This document shows positions 33,819 through 43,165 of a stretch of DNA of 64,000 nt, in pieces. Source of the DNA: Psychrobacter okhotskensis (GTDB lineage: Bacteria > Pseudomonadota > Gammaproteobacteria > Pseudomonadales > Moraxellaceae). Every line of letters begins with the position of its first letter. Positions within the stretch are counted from its first letter, which is position 1. The translations under genes and the position numbers were made by a program. The DNA is taken from positions 1 through 64,000 of the forward strand of contig NZ_JABRVQ010000015.1 in assembly GCF_013248965.1 (NCBI RefSeq), written 5' to 3'. A model generated the notes under the pieces. That model saw nothing but the letters and a program-made list of their open reading frames with translations, made no database searches and was not told the origin of the DNA.

Positions 33819-35042
33819 ATGACCGATGCCCTTTTAGCTGCGAACAAAAGCACGCCTAACCAAGTACGCCCCTACACCTTGATAAATGACCCTGAAATAA
33901 CGAACATTATTGCTCATCTCAATGAAGAGCATCTTGATGAGCTACTTGGGTTTCTCGGAGTGTTTACCTCGCTGTCTTTAAACGAGCTTAATAACATAGA
34001 CGTGCAGTTAACCGCTATCTACTCTGAGGGTATCGAGGTACAAGTACAGCCCAAAAATCAAGAACAACAGCCTACCGACTCTCAAAATAAAACTCTTTAT
34101 GATCAGACTTTTTTTATTGGGTTTGCAACCCCCATTACAGAGCCTAATGAGTTACAAACCCAATATATTTTGCTCAAACAAAGAGCGGATAAAAAGCTGG
34201 GTAAAAAAAGTATCAAATTGACCAAGCAAACCTTTATAGTGCAGGACAGCTACAGAGTTAGCAAAAATATGCTGCGTCTTACATTAGGCGTGCCAGCATT
34301 AAGCCTTCCGGCATTAAGTGAAAACGACCCATCAAATACCAACCCAACCTCGATACCCATGAATGAGGCCGGTTATGCGTATTTGTTTGATTTAGAACAC
34401 AACGTCATTGCTAGCAATCATATAAATAGCGGTATAAAAGACAGCTCGCACCCCGCTCGTCCACATTGTTATTACACCCTAAGAAAAGCATGGCAAAACT
34501 CTGATGGTCTGCAAGCATGGGTCGATGTCTTTGTCCATGGGAATACCCCGGGCGGGAATTGGGCGACAGCCTTGCAGGCAGGTGATACGGTTATCACTAA
34601 AAGGGAGTTTCCAGAGAAGGTTGAGCATTTGCGCGATGGCCAAGCGCTACTGATCGTCGATGAGACTTCGATGCCAACAGCAGCACGTTTGCTAGAGCTT
34701 TGGGACAATCCTAAGCCGCCATTGATTGTGTGTGTCACGCAAGACGCAGCCGATCAAAGCTATTTTGATGATATAAAAATAAATCACGATGTCAAAGGCA
34801 GTATTGACGGAAACTTTACCGTACTACCTATCGTAATCGGTTCAATAAACTCAGAGCAGAGTTTAGCCACGTTAATCGATAGCAAGCTAAGCGATTATTT
34901 GACTGAACATCCATTGCAAATTGATAAGGTTTGGGGCGCACTAGAGGCTAGCACGGTGAAGGCGCTGCGACCTATGTTAAGAGAGAGATTTGAGCTCAAC
35001 CGTGCAGAAGTCGTTGTGAAAGTGTATTGGCGTCAAGACTGA
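33819..35042 (+). CDS. Siderophore-interacting flavoprotein reductase (ViuB/SIP family)
   Basis: About 407 residues from ATG 33819 (MTDALLAANKST); the frame opens earlier at a TTG. An N-terminal segment (about 20-110) of the DUF2470-like type, HLNEEHLDELLGFL, precedes the FAD/NAD(P)H-dependent reductase part. There, ARPHCYYTLRKAW carries the flavin-binding RxYT-type motif, followed by VFVHGNTPGGNWA and the cofactor segment LLIVDETSMPTAAR. SIP proteins reduce ferric siderophore in the cytosol to release Fe(II). Divergent to fhuC across the Fur box, it completes the iron route receptor, ABC importer, reductase. The weak ribosome site leaves the start uncertain by a few codons. Confidence 0.85.
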   Translation: MTDALLAANKSTPNQVRPYTLINDPEITNIIAHLNEEHLDELLGFLGVFTSLSLNELNNIDVQLTAIYSEGIEVQVQPKNQEQQPTDSQNKTLYDQTFFIGFATPITEPNELQTQYILLKQRADKKLGKKSIKLTKQTFIVQDSYRVSKNMLRLTLGVPALSLPALSENDPSNTNPTSIPMNEAGYAYLFDLEHNVIASNHINSGIKDSSHPARPHCYYTLRKAWQNSDGLQAWVDVFVHGNTPGGNWATALQAGDTVITKREFPEKVEHLRDGQALLIVDETSMPTAARLLELWDNPKPPLIVCVTQDAADQSYFDDIKINHDVKGSIDGNFTVLPIVIGSINSEQSLATLIDSKLSDYLTEHPLQIDKVWGALEASTVKALRPMLRERFELNRAEVVVKVYWRQD

Positions 35043-35364
35043 GTCGACATAAATGTAGCATGGGCTGAATGGGCCAGAACTTTTGAATGATGCTAACGAG
35101 ACTATAGATAGAATTGGTTTACTATAATTGTGATACAAGAAAGACGACACTTATAAGCCTTTGCCAAACTGAGACTTTCTTAAAAACGGTGTCATTGCTT
35201 ACAATCTCTTAACAACCAAATAAGCAATGACTAACCAAAAGAACTTTAACCAGAAGGTATGTTGAACCTAATCCGAATACAAAGAAGGTAAGTGAAAGTA
35301 CGATAAATAGTCGACTAAGCGCCTGAGACCGTATCGGATTTATACATGATTGACTATATTCAGC
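35043..35364. other. Intergenic region with an 11-bp inverted repeat
   Basis: No gene. GTCATTGCTTA (35191-35201) and TAAGCAATGAC (35221-35231) form a perfect inverted repeat with a 19-base gap and no T-run. This is the junction between the SIP gene and the convergent porin gene, so it may be a weak terminator or an mRNA structure; nothing else is visible. Confidence 0.45.
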
Positions 35365-36396
35365 TTAGAATTCGTATTTGGCCATTATTTCAACTTGCTG
35401 ACCTTTTTTTACCTGTGACAGCGTTTTGTCGCTACGATCCCGCCACTCAATACCAATGTCTAGATCTGGTAGATACTCATAGACAAGGTTGATACTTTTT
35501 ACATTTACAGAAGTATCTGCCTCATCATCCACCATAATTTCACCATAGCGCATGTTGCTCATCAGTTTCTCTGTGAACTTGTGCCTGTAACCGACCGTGT
35601 AGCCCGTTTGCGAGACAAGCTTACCGTCTTCCGCATCACAATCTAAATCGCCCGTCGTGCCAAGGGCTCTTCCAACACAGACGGTAGAATAGACGCCCAT
35701 CCCTTTACCGTTATATACGCTCGCATGTAGCGAGTCATTGCCCAGTTTTAGTTTACCCGCCAAAGAAGCACCGACGCCTACATCCGAATCGTCTCCATTT
35801 TTGGCCTCACGAGCAGTGACCGCCACATTATAGCTAAGATCAGATATATTATTCTTGTAGCTAACTACCATATCAGGCAGATTGGCTTCATCATAAACAG
35901 GGTCTTGAGCGGTAAAACGAAACCCTTTATGAGTGTAGTGCACCGTCAAATCTGGACGAATATCAGCGCCACCACCAGAGATGGTGCCCAATCCCGTGCC
36001 CCGAAAGTCAAGCTGATCAGTCAAAAGTGGGTAGACCGCTAAGAACTGACCATTCCACGTCTTACCGACGGTCAAATCATCGACCTGAACATAAGCATGG
36101 CGGAGCCGCAAGTCTGAACCACCATTTGCGGCATTACCATAAAAGTCGCCTTCAATAAAACCCGTTAGCTTTTTATCCTCTACATTCTTCGTGGTTTTAA
36201 CATTAATCCGAGATTGTCGTCCACTTCCTTTGAACTCAGACTCCCCTTCATCGGGAGAATAAAATATGCCTTCCGCTTTAACATAACCACCGATACTTAA
36301 AGTGGTATCTCCATTGGTGACAAGATCTATCGCTTGTGCCTGTACGCATGCTCCAAGAACAGCCAAACCAAAAGACAACTTTTTGATATAAAGCAT
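35365..36396 (-). CDS. dcaP: DcaP-like outer-membrane porin
   Basis: A 343-residue porin of the DcaP family found in Moraxellaceae. A signal peptide (MLYIKKLSFGLAVLGACVQAQA) is followed by alternating-hydrophobic beta strands and a C-terminal FEF-like aromatic ending (MAKYEF). Known DcaP is a trimeric channel for dicarboxylates and related anions. It is the last gene of the minus-strand group with ligase, thiolase and dehydrogenase genes, which supports uptake of the cluster substrate across the outer membrane. The RLRHAYVQVDDLTVGKTW stretch is the hallmark of this porin family. Confidence 0.82.
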   Translation of the reverse strand: MLYIKKLSFGLAVLGACVQAQAIDLVTNGDTTLSIGGYVKAEGIFYSPDEGESEFKGSGRQSRINVKTTKNVEDKKLTGFIEGDFYGNAANGGSDLRLRHAYVQVDDLTVGKTWNGQFLAVYPLLTDQLDFRGTGLGTISGGGADIRPDLTVHYTHKGFRFTAQDPVYDEANLPDMVVSYKNNISDLSYNVAVTAREAKNGDDSDVGVGASLAGKLKLGNDSLHASVYNGKGMGVYSTVCVGRALGTTGDLDCDAEDGKLVSQTGYTVGYRHKFTEKLMSNMRYGEIMVDDEADTSVNVKSINLVYEYLPDLDIGIEWRDRSDKTLSQVKKGQQVEIMAKYEF

Positions 36397-36530
36397 AATC
36401 TACACATTCCTTGTGTTGTTTGAAAATCCATTTAAGTTAATTTAAATTCATTAAAATCTCTGCTGCTACCGTGCTTTTAATACCATAACTATCAGCGCCA
36501 CCTTTTTGTGTAAAACCCATGCAGCCTATT

Positions 36531-37001
36531 TTAGTTAAAACTTTCAAAAGCAGTAATCGCGGCTTTTTTGGTGTCATCGATATTTTTCTTTTTTCCACTG
36601 GTTTTATCAAGATATACCAGCACGGACTCACCCTTAGCGACGATGGTATTCAACACCGTACTATAATAGGTATATTCATGAATCAAGCTGGCATTACCAA
36701 TTTTCTTAACTCGAACCCCAATCCATAAGGTATCGGGGTGAGTCACGGGTTTGAAGTATTGACAGGATGATGCTGCCATGACGGAAAAAGTGTTTTCATT
36801 AAATAGATTTAATTGACTGTTGTAGTAAATTCGAGCGTTTTGGGCATAAGTGTAATAGACCACATTATTGACGTGACCAAAAGCATCCATATCGCCCCAC
36901 GCTACTTGTTGAGAGTAGATAACCGCGAAGCCATGCATGGGATGGTTTTTGTCTTTATCCAGCACCTCTTGGATTTCCGGTAATATAGCTAAAGCTTTCA
37001 T
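36531..37001 (-). CDS. Acyl-CoA thioesterase, 4HBT/YbgC hotdog family
   Basis: A 156-residue single hotdog-fold protein. The family signature VAWGDMDAFGHVNNVVYYTY carries the catalytic aspartate of the 4-hydroxybenzoyl-CoA thioesterase class. It would hydrolyse an acyl-CoA to free acid and CoA, perhaps to recover CoA from a dead-end intermediate of the cluster pathway. It stands between ligase and porin genes on the same strand, with gaps of about 130 bases on each side. The start ATG follows a GAGACGA purine stretch. Substrate is unknown. Confidence 0.85.
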   Translation of the reverse strand: MKALAILPEIQEVLDKDKNHPMHGFAVIYSQQVAWGDMDAFGHVNNVVYYTYAQNARIYYNSQLNLFNENTFSVMAASSCQYFKPVTHPDTLWIGVRVKKIGNASLIHEYTYYSTVLNTIVAKGESVLVYLDKTSGKKKNIDDTKKAAITAFESFN

Positions 37002-37130
37002 AGTTTTTTCGTCTCGTCATGCCAGTGAACGTACGTGTTATTGACACATACGTTAAAATTATTAGGGTCTGTTGAACATTCAAAAAAAAATTTGCAATTA
37101 TCTTTTGCAGTCATCGATAGAATTTTTGGA

Positions 37131-38852
37131 TTAAATGAGTTTTTCTGCGCACATTATCCGCATTCTTTTCTTGTCGAGCTTACCCACACTGGTTCTTGGC
37201 ATTTCTGCTAAAAACTTGATTTCGCTTGGCACGCCATACTTTGGTAAATGGCCTTTCTCTACCGCTTGATGACCTAAGGCTAAAATATCATCCGCTTTGG
37301 TATCGATATATTCAGGTTTTAAAACCACTAACGCTAAAGGACATTCGCCCCATCTTTCATGTGGCACACCAATGACGGCAACATCAGCGACACTGGGATG
37401 GAAGGATAAAATAGTCTCGACCTCAAGCGAAGATACCCACTCACCACCAGACTTAATCACATCCTTAAGCCGATCCGTAATGCTTAGCGTGCCGTCAGAG
37501 GTAATACAGGCAATATCTTGGGTATGCATCCAGCCACCGCGCCATAACTCATTGCCAGCATCTGGGTTTTTAAAATAACTCTGGGTCAGCCAAGGTGCTC
37601 GAATCACAAGCTCCCCTGTCGATTCACCATCCATTGGTAAAGCTTTGCCGTTTTCATCCCAAATTTCCATTGAGACGAGCATAATTGGTGAGCCAGAAAG
37701 ACACCGATAATTGAGCTGATCCTTCATTTCCATCGAGTCCGTTTTATCATCGAACACCGCTCTCGATAACACGGGGCAAGACTCTGACATGCCAAATCCC
37801 GACATAAACTCGATGCCACTTTCAATGGCTGCTTTGGCCAAACCTTCATTCAACTTTGAGCCACCGAGTAACAACTTCAGCCCATCAAACTTACGTCCTC
37901 GTGCTGCCATCTCTTTTAATAGCATCTGTAAAATCGCAGGAACACCATGTGAAAGCGTGACTTTGTGCTGCTCAATTAAATCCACCAAAGTGGGAGCTAG
38001 ATAGCGCCCCGGATACACTTGCTTAAGCCCTATCATGGTTGCCCCATACGGCCAGCACCAAGCATGCACATGGAATAATGGCGTCATTGGCATGTACACA
38101 TCATTGTAGCGCGCGCCTTGACCTTCGGCATTTAGCGCAGATGCTAACGTACTTGCCAGCGTCTGCAATACGATCTGGCGATGGGTAAAAAAGACGCCTT
38201 TTGGGTCGCCCGTCGTGCCACTCGTATAAAATGTCGTGGCGATGGTATTTTCATCGAAATCTGGAAAATCAAACGCATCACTAGCCGCCGCTAGCATGGC
38301 TTCATATTCACCTTCGACATAATCTGGCATGCTAGCTTGCTCAGTTTTTGTATGGTTTTTTGTATCGTCTTCGCCATACTCAGCATCATCAAAGCCAGTA
38401 TCATCGAGCCAAACAATTTTCTCAATAGAAGGGGCTTCATGACGGTAATTTTTCGCCATTGGCTCAAATTCAGCATTTAGCAACAAAGCTTTGGGCTTAG
38501 CATGATTAATGGTATACAGCACTTTATCTTCGGCCAAGCGTACATTGACCGTTTGTAAAATCATGCCAGACATCGGCACGGCAAAATACGCTTCAAGGTA
38601 ACGATGACTGTCCCAATCCATAACAGCAACCACATCGCCTGCTTGCAAACCCATGTTTTTCAGGACGTTTGCCAAGCGATTAACGCGCTTAAAAAATTCA
38701 GCATACGTATAAGTAACCTTATCGGCATAACTAATGGTTTGATCCGTAGAGGCAATTTTTGCACGGTTTAGCAGCTGTTTGATAATTAAAGGAAAACCAT
38801 ACGCTTCTTCAGCTTGTTGGTAGTCCTCATGTTGGTTAAGTATAGAAGTCAT
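37131..38852 (-). CDS. AMP-forming acyl-CoA ligase
   Basis: A 573-residue fatty-acid or dicarboxylate-CoA ligase of the FadD/AlkK type. Motifs: TTFYTSGTTGDPKGVFFTH (P-loop), PLFHVHAWCWPYGATMIG, MSGFGMSESCPV, GGWMHTQDIACI (about where YGWFDTGD is in other ligases) and TDRLKDVIKSGGEWVSS with the C-terminal lysine in SVGKLDKK. It activates the substrate at the start of beta-oxidation. In Acinetobacter dca clusters the CoA group is attached by a CoA-transferase (DcaIJ). No such genes are seen here, so this ligase may replace them. It is intact, unlike the ligase at 15794. Confidence 0.88.
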   Translation of the reverse strand: MTSILNQHEDYQQAEEAYGFPLIIKQLLNRAKIASTDQTISYADKVTYTYAEFFKRVNRLANVLKNMGLQAGDVVAVMDWDSHRYLEAYFAVPMSGMILQTVNVRLAEDKVLYTINHAKPKALLLNAEFEPMAKNYRHEAPSIEKIVWLDDTGFDDAEYGEDDTKNHTKTEQASMPDYVEGEYEAMLAAASDAFDFPDFDENTIATTFYTSGTTGDPKGVFFTHRQIVLQTLASTLASALNAEGQGARYNDVYMPMTPLFHVHAWCWPYGATMIGLKQVYPGRYLAPTLVDLIEQHKVTLSHGVPAILQMLLKEMAARGRKFDGLKLLLGGSKLNEGLAKAAIESGIEFMSGFGMSESCPVLSRAVFDDKTDSMEMKDQLNYRCLSGSPIMLVSMEIWDENGKALPMDGESTGELVIRAPWLTQSYFKNPDAGNELWRGGWMHTQDIACITSDGTLSITDRLKDVIKSGGEWVSSLEVETILSFHPSVADVAVIGVPHERWGECPLALVVLKPEYIDTKADDILALGHQAVEKGHLPKYGVPSEIKFLAEMPRTSVGKLDKKRMRIMCAEKLI

Positions 38853-38971
38853 TATTGTCGTCCTTGATAATAAAATAGTATGGCGAGGGCATATAGTTGA
38901 TTCAATTTAAAAGAAGGGCAAGGCAAGCGAGGTTAACGTTGTCACTCTTTTACAGTGGATTAACGAAAGAA

Positions 38972-40174
38972 TTAAACTCGTTCTATTACCATGGCAAGCC
39001 CTTGCCCAATGCCAATGCACAAGCTGACCACTGCGTATTTTTCGCCCGTACGCTGTAGCTCGCGCGCTGTGCTCAATGCAAGTCTTGCCCCTGATGCACC
39101 CAGCGGATGTCCGACAGCGATCGCCCCACCATTGGGGTTGACACGCTTGTCATCAAAATCAATATCTAAACCTTTTAGACAGCCGAGTACTTGCGAGGCA
39201 AAGGCTTCATTAATCTCAATGATGGACATGTCATCAAGGGTCAAGTCAGCACGTTTTAGTGCCAATTTGATGGCCTCAACAGGTCCTACGCCCATAATAT
39301 TAGGCTCAACACCCATAGCACCAGATGACAGAATCTTGGCAATAGGCTTAAAACCTAACTTTTCCTCTGCTTGCTTTGAGCCAATAATTAAAGCCGCTGC
39401 GCCATCATTAATACCTGACGCATTACCTGCTGTGACGACACCTTCATTGTTTAAAGGCTTAAGTTTTTGCAGTGCTTCGACAGTAGAGCTGGCGCGAGGA
39501 TGCTCATCTTCTGCTATCGCTTTTTCAGGTAATTTTTTACCTTGCGATACCATGATTGGCGTTATTTCCTCGTCAAAGAATCCCATTTGTTTGGCGGCTT
39601 GGTATTTAGCTTGCGAGGCTGCGGCGAATTTGTCTGCTTGCTCGCGAGTGATACCATATTTGCGAGCGACGTTATCACCCGTCTGCGGCATGCTGTCGCT
39701 GCCAAATTCTTTAGTCAAAAGAGGATTGGGAAAGCGGCTGCCAATAGTTGTATCGAATACTTTAAATTCACGACTAAAAGGCTGCTCAGTTTTGGCAAAC
39801 ACAAAGGGCGCGCGGGTCATTGACTCAACGCCACCTGCTAAAAATATATCCCCCTCATTACAAGTAATTGCGCGAGCGGCATCAATGACAGTAGATAACC
39901 CTGAAGCACATAAACGGTTGACGGTTTGACCGGGGGTTTTGACATCTAGTCCTGCTAGCAATGCAGCATTACGAGCGATGTTGCGTGAGTCCTCACCGGC
40001 CTGATTGGTGTTACCGATCAGCACTTCATCAAAGATATCGCTAGGTAATTGATGTTTTTCAACCAAATCCTTCATCACTGTGGCGATTAAGTCATCAGGA
40101 CGCACGGTTGCTAATGCTCCACCATGGCGACCAAAAGGGCTTCTTAATCCATCATAAATATAGGCGTCTAACAT
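38972..40174 (-). CDS. dcaF: Thiolase (acetyl-CoA / 3-oxoadipyl-CoA type)
   Basis: A 400-residue biosynthetic-fold thiolase. Catalytic residues are in place: Cys in NRLCASGLS near residue 90, His in NPNGGAIAVGHPLGASGAR and the second Cys in SLCIGIGQG. The segments GVESMTRAPFV and FKVFDTTIGSRFPNPLL are typical of 3-oxoadipyl-CoA thiolases (PcaF/PaaJ/DcaF). It would split 3-oxoacyl-CoA into acetyl-CoA and a shortened acyl-CoA, the last beta-oxidation step. It lies between ligase and hydroxyacyl-CoA dehydrogenase genes. ATG follows AAGGAAC. Distinguishing DcaF from ordinary AtoB needs alignment. Confidence 0.85.
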   Translation of the reverse strand: MLDAYIYDGLRSPFGRHGGALATVRPDDLIATVMKDLVEKHQLPSDIFDEVLIGNTNQAGEDSRNIARNAALLAGLDVKTPGQTVNRLCASGLSTVIDAARAITCNEGDIFLAGGVESMTRAPFVFAKTEQPFSREFKVFDTTIGSRFPNPLLTKEFGSDSMPQTGDNVARKYGITREQADKFAAASQAKYQAAKQMGFFDEEITPIMVSQGKKLPEKAIAEDEHPRASSTVEALQKLKPLNNEGVVTAGNASGINDGAAALIIGSKQAEEKLGFKPIAKILSSGAMGVEPNIMGVGPVEAIKLALKRADLTLDDMSIIEINEAFASQVLGCLKGLDIDFDDKRVNPNGGAIAVGHPLGASGARLALSTARELQRTGEKYAVVSLCIGIGQGLAMVIERV

Positions 40175-40223
40175 AACTGTTCCTTGTTGTGTTTGAGAAT
40201 TTGTCTGATTAAAATGTAGGGTT

Positions 40224-40365
40224 TATAGTGAATTCTAAATAAAAGAGTTACGATTGTTTAATCGTACTACTGGTATAAATTTTTCTTGCTTGCTGTGTCT
40301 ACGCAGACAGAGGCTGCAAAAAATTCATCCCAGTAGCACTTTATACATAAAGTAAGCTGACCATA
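40224..40365. repeat. Intergenic palindromic repeat, family member 3
   Basis: Starts TATAGTGA and ends TGACCATA. It contains CTACTGGTATAAATTTTTC then GCTTGCTGTG and, mirrored, AAAAAATTCATCCCAGTAG, with GTCTACGCAGACAGAGGC in the middle. Length about 142 bases. The core is shared with the copies at 19796 (inverted) and 60995. Confidence 0.7.
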
Positions 40366-40382
40366 GAAAGATTGCCATGCTA

Positions 40383-41960
40383 TTAGCATGAGAAATTGCT
40401 CTGTTGAGTAAATAATGAGATGCCTAACTTGGCACGGCGCTGTAACCATGGGCTAGGACGATAACGCGGATCACCCGTCAACCCATAAATACGCTCTAAG
40501 ATGAGTAAAATTCGCTCGGCACCAAGCTCGTCTCCCCATGAGATAGGACCATACGGATAACCCAATCCAAGCTTGACGGCATTGTCGATATCCTTTGGTG
40601 TGGCAATACCTTGCATCGCAATATCACAGCCTAAATTAATCACCATCGCCACGACTCGCTGCGCCACAAAGCCCGTGCTTTCGGTAATTAACGTGGCATC
40701 GACAGCAACCTCTGAATCCTCATCTGAGCTTTTACCGAGCTTATTGTTTCTCCCAAATAGGGCATAAGCTTGCGCCACAAAATTATCCTCTGTGACGATA
40801 CTTGGCATGAGAGTACGATGCTTGGATAAGTCAGTCAGCATATCAATGGCGACTGCTTGTTTAGGGTTTACTTGATAGCGGATAGCCGCATTGGTGGTAT
40901 CTTCGCCATAAATTGCCAGTAATATTAAACTGTCAGGATTTGGCTGATCATTATCGTCGATAGTGATGTCATTAGCGTTTAGATGATCAATCAGCTGTTG
41001 TTTATCTTCTGCTAAATCTGCGCCAATCCAAACTGAGAGGTTGGAGGTATCGGAATCTGTCTTATAAGGTAATTGTTGATTTGTATTTGATGTCACTTTT
41101 TGACCGTCTGTGTACTGGTAGAAGCCTTCACCAACTTTACGACCAAGCTTGTTACCCGTTAGCATTTGACGGGTCAAAGGATGCGGACGATAGCGAGGCT
41201 CAAAGTAATATTGGTTATAAATCGACTCCATCACTGGATGCGACACATCGATACCGGTGAGATCAAGCAGCTCAAATGGCCCCATTCGAAAGCCTGCGCC
41301 ATCACGTAAAATGCGATCGATGTCTTCAAAACTAGCAACGCCCTCGCCTAATATTTTCAACGCTTCTGTACCAAAAGCTCTGCCACCATGATTGACAATA
41401 AACCCTGGAGTATCTTTTGCAACGACCCCTAAATGCCCCATGCGTTTGGCTAGAGTTGTAAGCGTTTCTACTACTGAAAGTTTGGTAGAAATGCCCGGAA
41501 TCACTTCAACGATTTTCATTAAGGGTACTGGATTAAAGAAGTGAAATCCTGCCACGCGCTCTGGATGCTCACAATCGGAGGCTATTGCCGTCACCGCTAG
41601 CGATGAGGTATTGGTTGCCAAAATCGTCTCGGCAGGGACAAGGCTTTCTAGTTGCTTAAACAGCTGCTTTTTTATGTCTAAATTTTCAATGATTGCTTCA
41701 ATAACGACATCAACATCGGCAATTTTGGCTATATCTTCAATCACGGTTAGATTCGATAAAGTAGACTGTAGCTGCTCATCGGTGAATTTGCCTTTAGCCG
41801 CTAGCTTCTCTAACATAGCTTGAAGCGATTGGCGTCCTTGCTCGGCAGCGCCTGCTTTGGCATCAAATAAAAGCACTTGAATGTCTGCTTGGGCGGCGAT
41901 TTGGGCAATACCCATACCCATAATACCGGTGCCAATAATGGCTAATGATTTAACAGTCAT
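40383..41960 (-). CDS. dcaH: 3-hydroxyacyl-CoA dehydrogenase (PaaH/DcaH type)
   Basis: A 525-residue NAD-dependent dehydrogenase, oxidising L-3-hydroxyacyl-CoA to 3-oxoacyl-CoA. The NAD fold starts IGTGIMGMGIAQIAAQA; ANTSSLAVTAIA and HFFNPVPLMKIVEVI (catalytic His) and the C-terminal helical domain FEDIDRILRDGAGFRMGPFELLDLTG follow. The double C-terminal domain (a second FVAQRVVAMVINLGCDIA copy) marks the long PaaH/DcaH class of about 510 residues, not the short mitochondrial type. It works between the hydratase (42072) and thiolase (38972) gene products. ATG follows AAAGGA. Confidence 0.92.
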   Translation of the reverse strand: MTVKSLAIIGTGIMGMGIAQIAAQADIQVLLFDAKAGAAEQGRQSLQAMLEKLAAKGKFTDEQLQSTLSNLTVIEDIAKIADVDVVIEAIIENLDIKKQLFKQLESLVPAETILATNTSSLAVTAIASDCEHPERVAGFHFFNPVPLMKIVEVIPGISTKLSVVETLTTLAKRMGHLGVVAKDTPGFIVNHGGRAFGTEALKILGEGVASFEDIDRILRDGAGFRMGPFELLDLTGIDVSHPVMESIYNQYYFEPRYRPHPLTRQMLTGNKLGRKVGEGFYQYTDGQKVTSNTNQQLPYKTDSDTSNLSVWIGADLAEDKQQLIDHLNANDITIDDNDQPNPDSLILLAIYGEDTTNAAIRYQVNPKQAVAIDMLTDLSKHRTLMPSIVTEDNFVAQAYALFGRNNKLGKSSDEDSEVAVDATLITESTGFVAQRVVAMVINLGCDIAMQGIATPKDIDNAVKLGLGYPYGPISWGDELGAERILLILERIYGLTGDPRYRPSPWLQRRAKLGISLFTQQSNFSC

Positions 41961-42071
41961 AATAATCCTTTATATGGTCTTGTTAATTTATATACTCTTA
42001 TTGAATAGTCTCGTTTTCAAAGTATATGTGCTGTTTCTTTCTATGCTTTGAGAAATCTATGCTTTGACAAG

Positions 42072-42848
42072 CTACTGACCTTTATAATTCGCGTCACGCT
42101 TTTCTAAAAAAGCTTTCGCGCCTTCTTTTTGATCTTCGGTATCAAATAAAATCTGAAAGGCTTTACGCTCCAAAGCTAAGGCAGCTTGTAGCGGCATATC
42201 CACCCCGAGATTGGCGACTTCTTTAATTTGGGTTAGAGCAATCGGTGAATACCCTGCGAGTTGTTCAGCGATTTCAATAGCACGATTAATAGTCGCCTCA
42301 TCTTCGACCACTTCAGAGACCAGCCCCATTTGATCCGCTGCATCAGCGCTTATCATGTCGCCTGTTAGTATCAGCTTCATGGCTTTATGTTTGCCAATCA
42401 CGCGAAACAAACGCTGCGTACCTCCTGCACCGGGCATCAGTCCGATTTTGATTTCTGGTTGTCCAAACTTAGCAGACTTGCCAGCGACGATGATGTCGGC
42501 ATGCATAGCAAGCTCACAGCCACCGCCAAGGGCATAGCCATTTACCGCCGCGATAATCGGCTTACGACAATTGGTGATAGCATCCCAATAACGCTCGCTA
42601 TGACGGAGATACACATCAACCGTTTTGGTAGTTAGGAAATCATTGATGTCAGCACCAGCCGCAAACACCTTATCACCACCCGTTAGCACGATAGCTTTAG
42701 TCTTTGGGTCATCGTTTAATTTGATGAAAATCTCTGCCATTTTTTCGCGTAGTTCAGTGTTTAAAGCATTGCGAACTTTGGGACGATTCAGTGTTATCAA
42801 ACTCACGCCATTGTTTAACGTTTCACAAATGATGATTTGCTCTTCCAT
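42072..42848 (-). CDS. dcaE: Enoyl-CoA hydratase (crotonase)
   Basis: A 258-residue hydratase adding water to trans-2-enoyl-CoA. Both catalytic glutamates are visible, in GGGCELAMHAD (near residue 112) and GQPEIKIG (near 132), with the oxyanion loop KVFAAGADINDF near 60. The LMPGAGGTQRLFRVIGKHKAM block is standard for PaaF/DcaE-type and FadB-like crotonases. It is the promoter-proximal gene of the minus-strand beta-oxidation group and faces the acyl-CoA dehydrogenase gene across a 317-base region with two operator-like motifs. ATG follows AAAGGACAGC. Confidence 0.92.
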   Translation of the reverse strand: MEEQIIICETLNNGVSLITLNRPKVRNALNTELREKMAEIFIKLNDDPKTKAIVLTGGDKVFAAGADINDFLTTKTVDVYLRHSERYWDAITNCRKPIIAAVNGYALGGGCELAMHADIIVAGKSAKFGQPEIKIGLMPGAGGTQRLFRVIGKHKAMKLILTGDMISADAADQMGLVSEVVEDEATINRAIEIAEQLAGYSPIALTQIKEVANLGVDMPLQAALALERKAFQILFDTEDQKEGAKAFLEKRDANYKGQ

Positions 42849-42922
42849 GATGCTGTCCTTTAAGTAATGTCCTTAAGTAAACTGCTGTCACCCTTAAAAC
42901 ACACTAATAATTATGATTATTA

Positions 42923-42939
42923 ATACCGCATAGCGATAT
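42923..42939. promoter_or_regulatory. Operator-like motif, copy 1 (before dcaE)
   Basis: ATACCGCATAGCGATAT, the first of three related 17-bp motifs in this cluster, 75 bases upstream of dcaE on the minus strand. Imperfect palindrome centred on GCATAGC. It is a candidate site for the IclR-family regulator encoded at 46104. Confidence 0.55.
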
Positions 42940-43036
42940 TCAGTACCAATATATACTGTTTATTTTCTTTTGTGAAGAGTCAAAGCCAGTTAAATTGATA
43001 AATAGATAGATCATTAATACTTTACTTCTTTTATAA

Positions 43037-43053
43037 ATACCGCATTGCGGTTT
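43037..43053. promoter_or_regulatory. Operator-like motif, copy 2 (before dcaA)
   Basis: ATACCGCATTGCGGTTT contains the perfect palindrome CCGCATTGCGG core and lies about 113 bases before the dcaA start codon. It shares ATACCGCATNGCG with the copies at 42923 and 45751. Confidence 0.6.
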
Positions 43054-43165
43054 TTTAAACCAAAAGTATTGTAATTTAATAAAGTATCGATTATGCTGTT
43101 TGTTCGAATTAACCATAAAGTCCCTATTAGCAATATTAGATATTATTTCAACAAGGAAGAACTAC

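Noticed and set aside
36437..36631. 64-codon frame overlapping the thioesterase end
   Set aside because: Out-of-frame overlap with a well-supported gene, no ribosome site.
38991..39929. 312-codon open frame antisense to the thiolase gene
   Set aside because: Thiolase catalytic motifs are intact on the other strand; the antisense frame is a by-product of its codon use.
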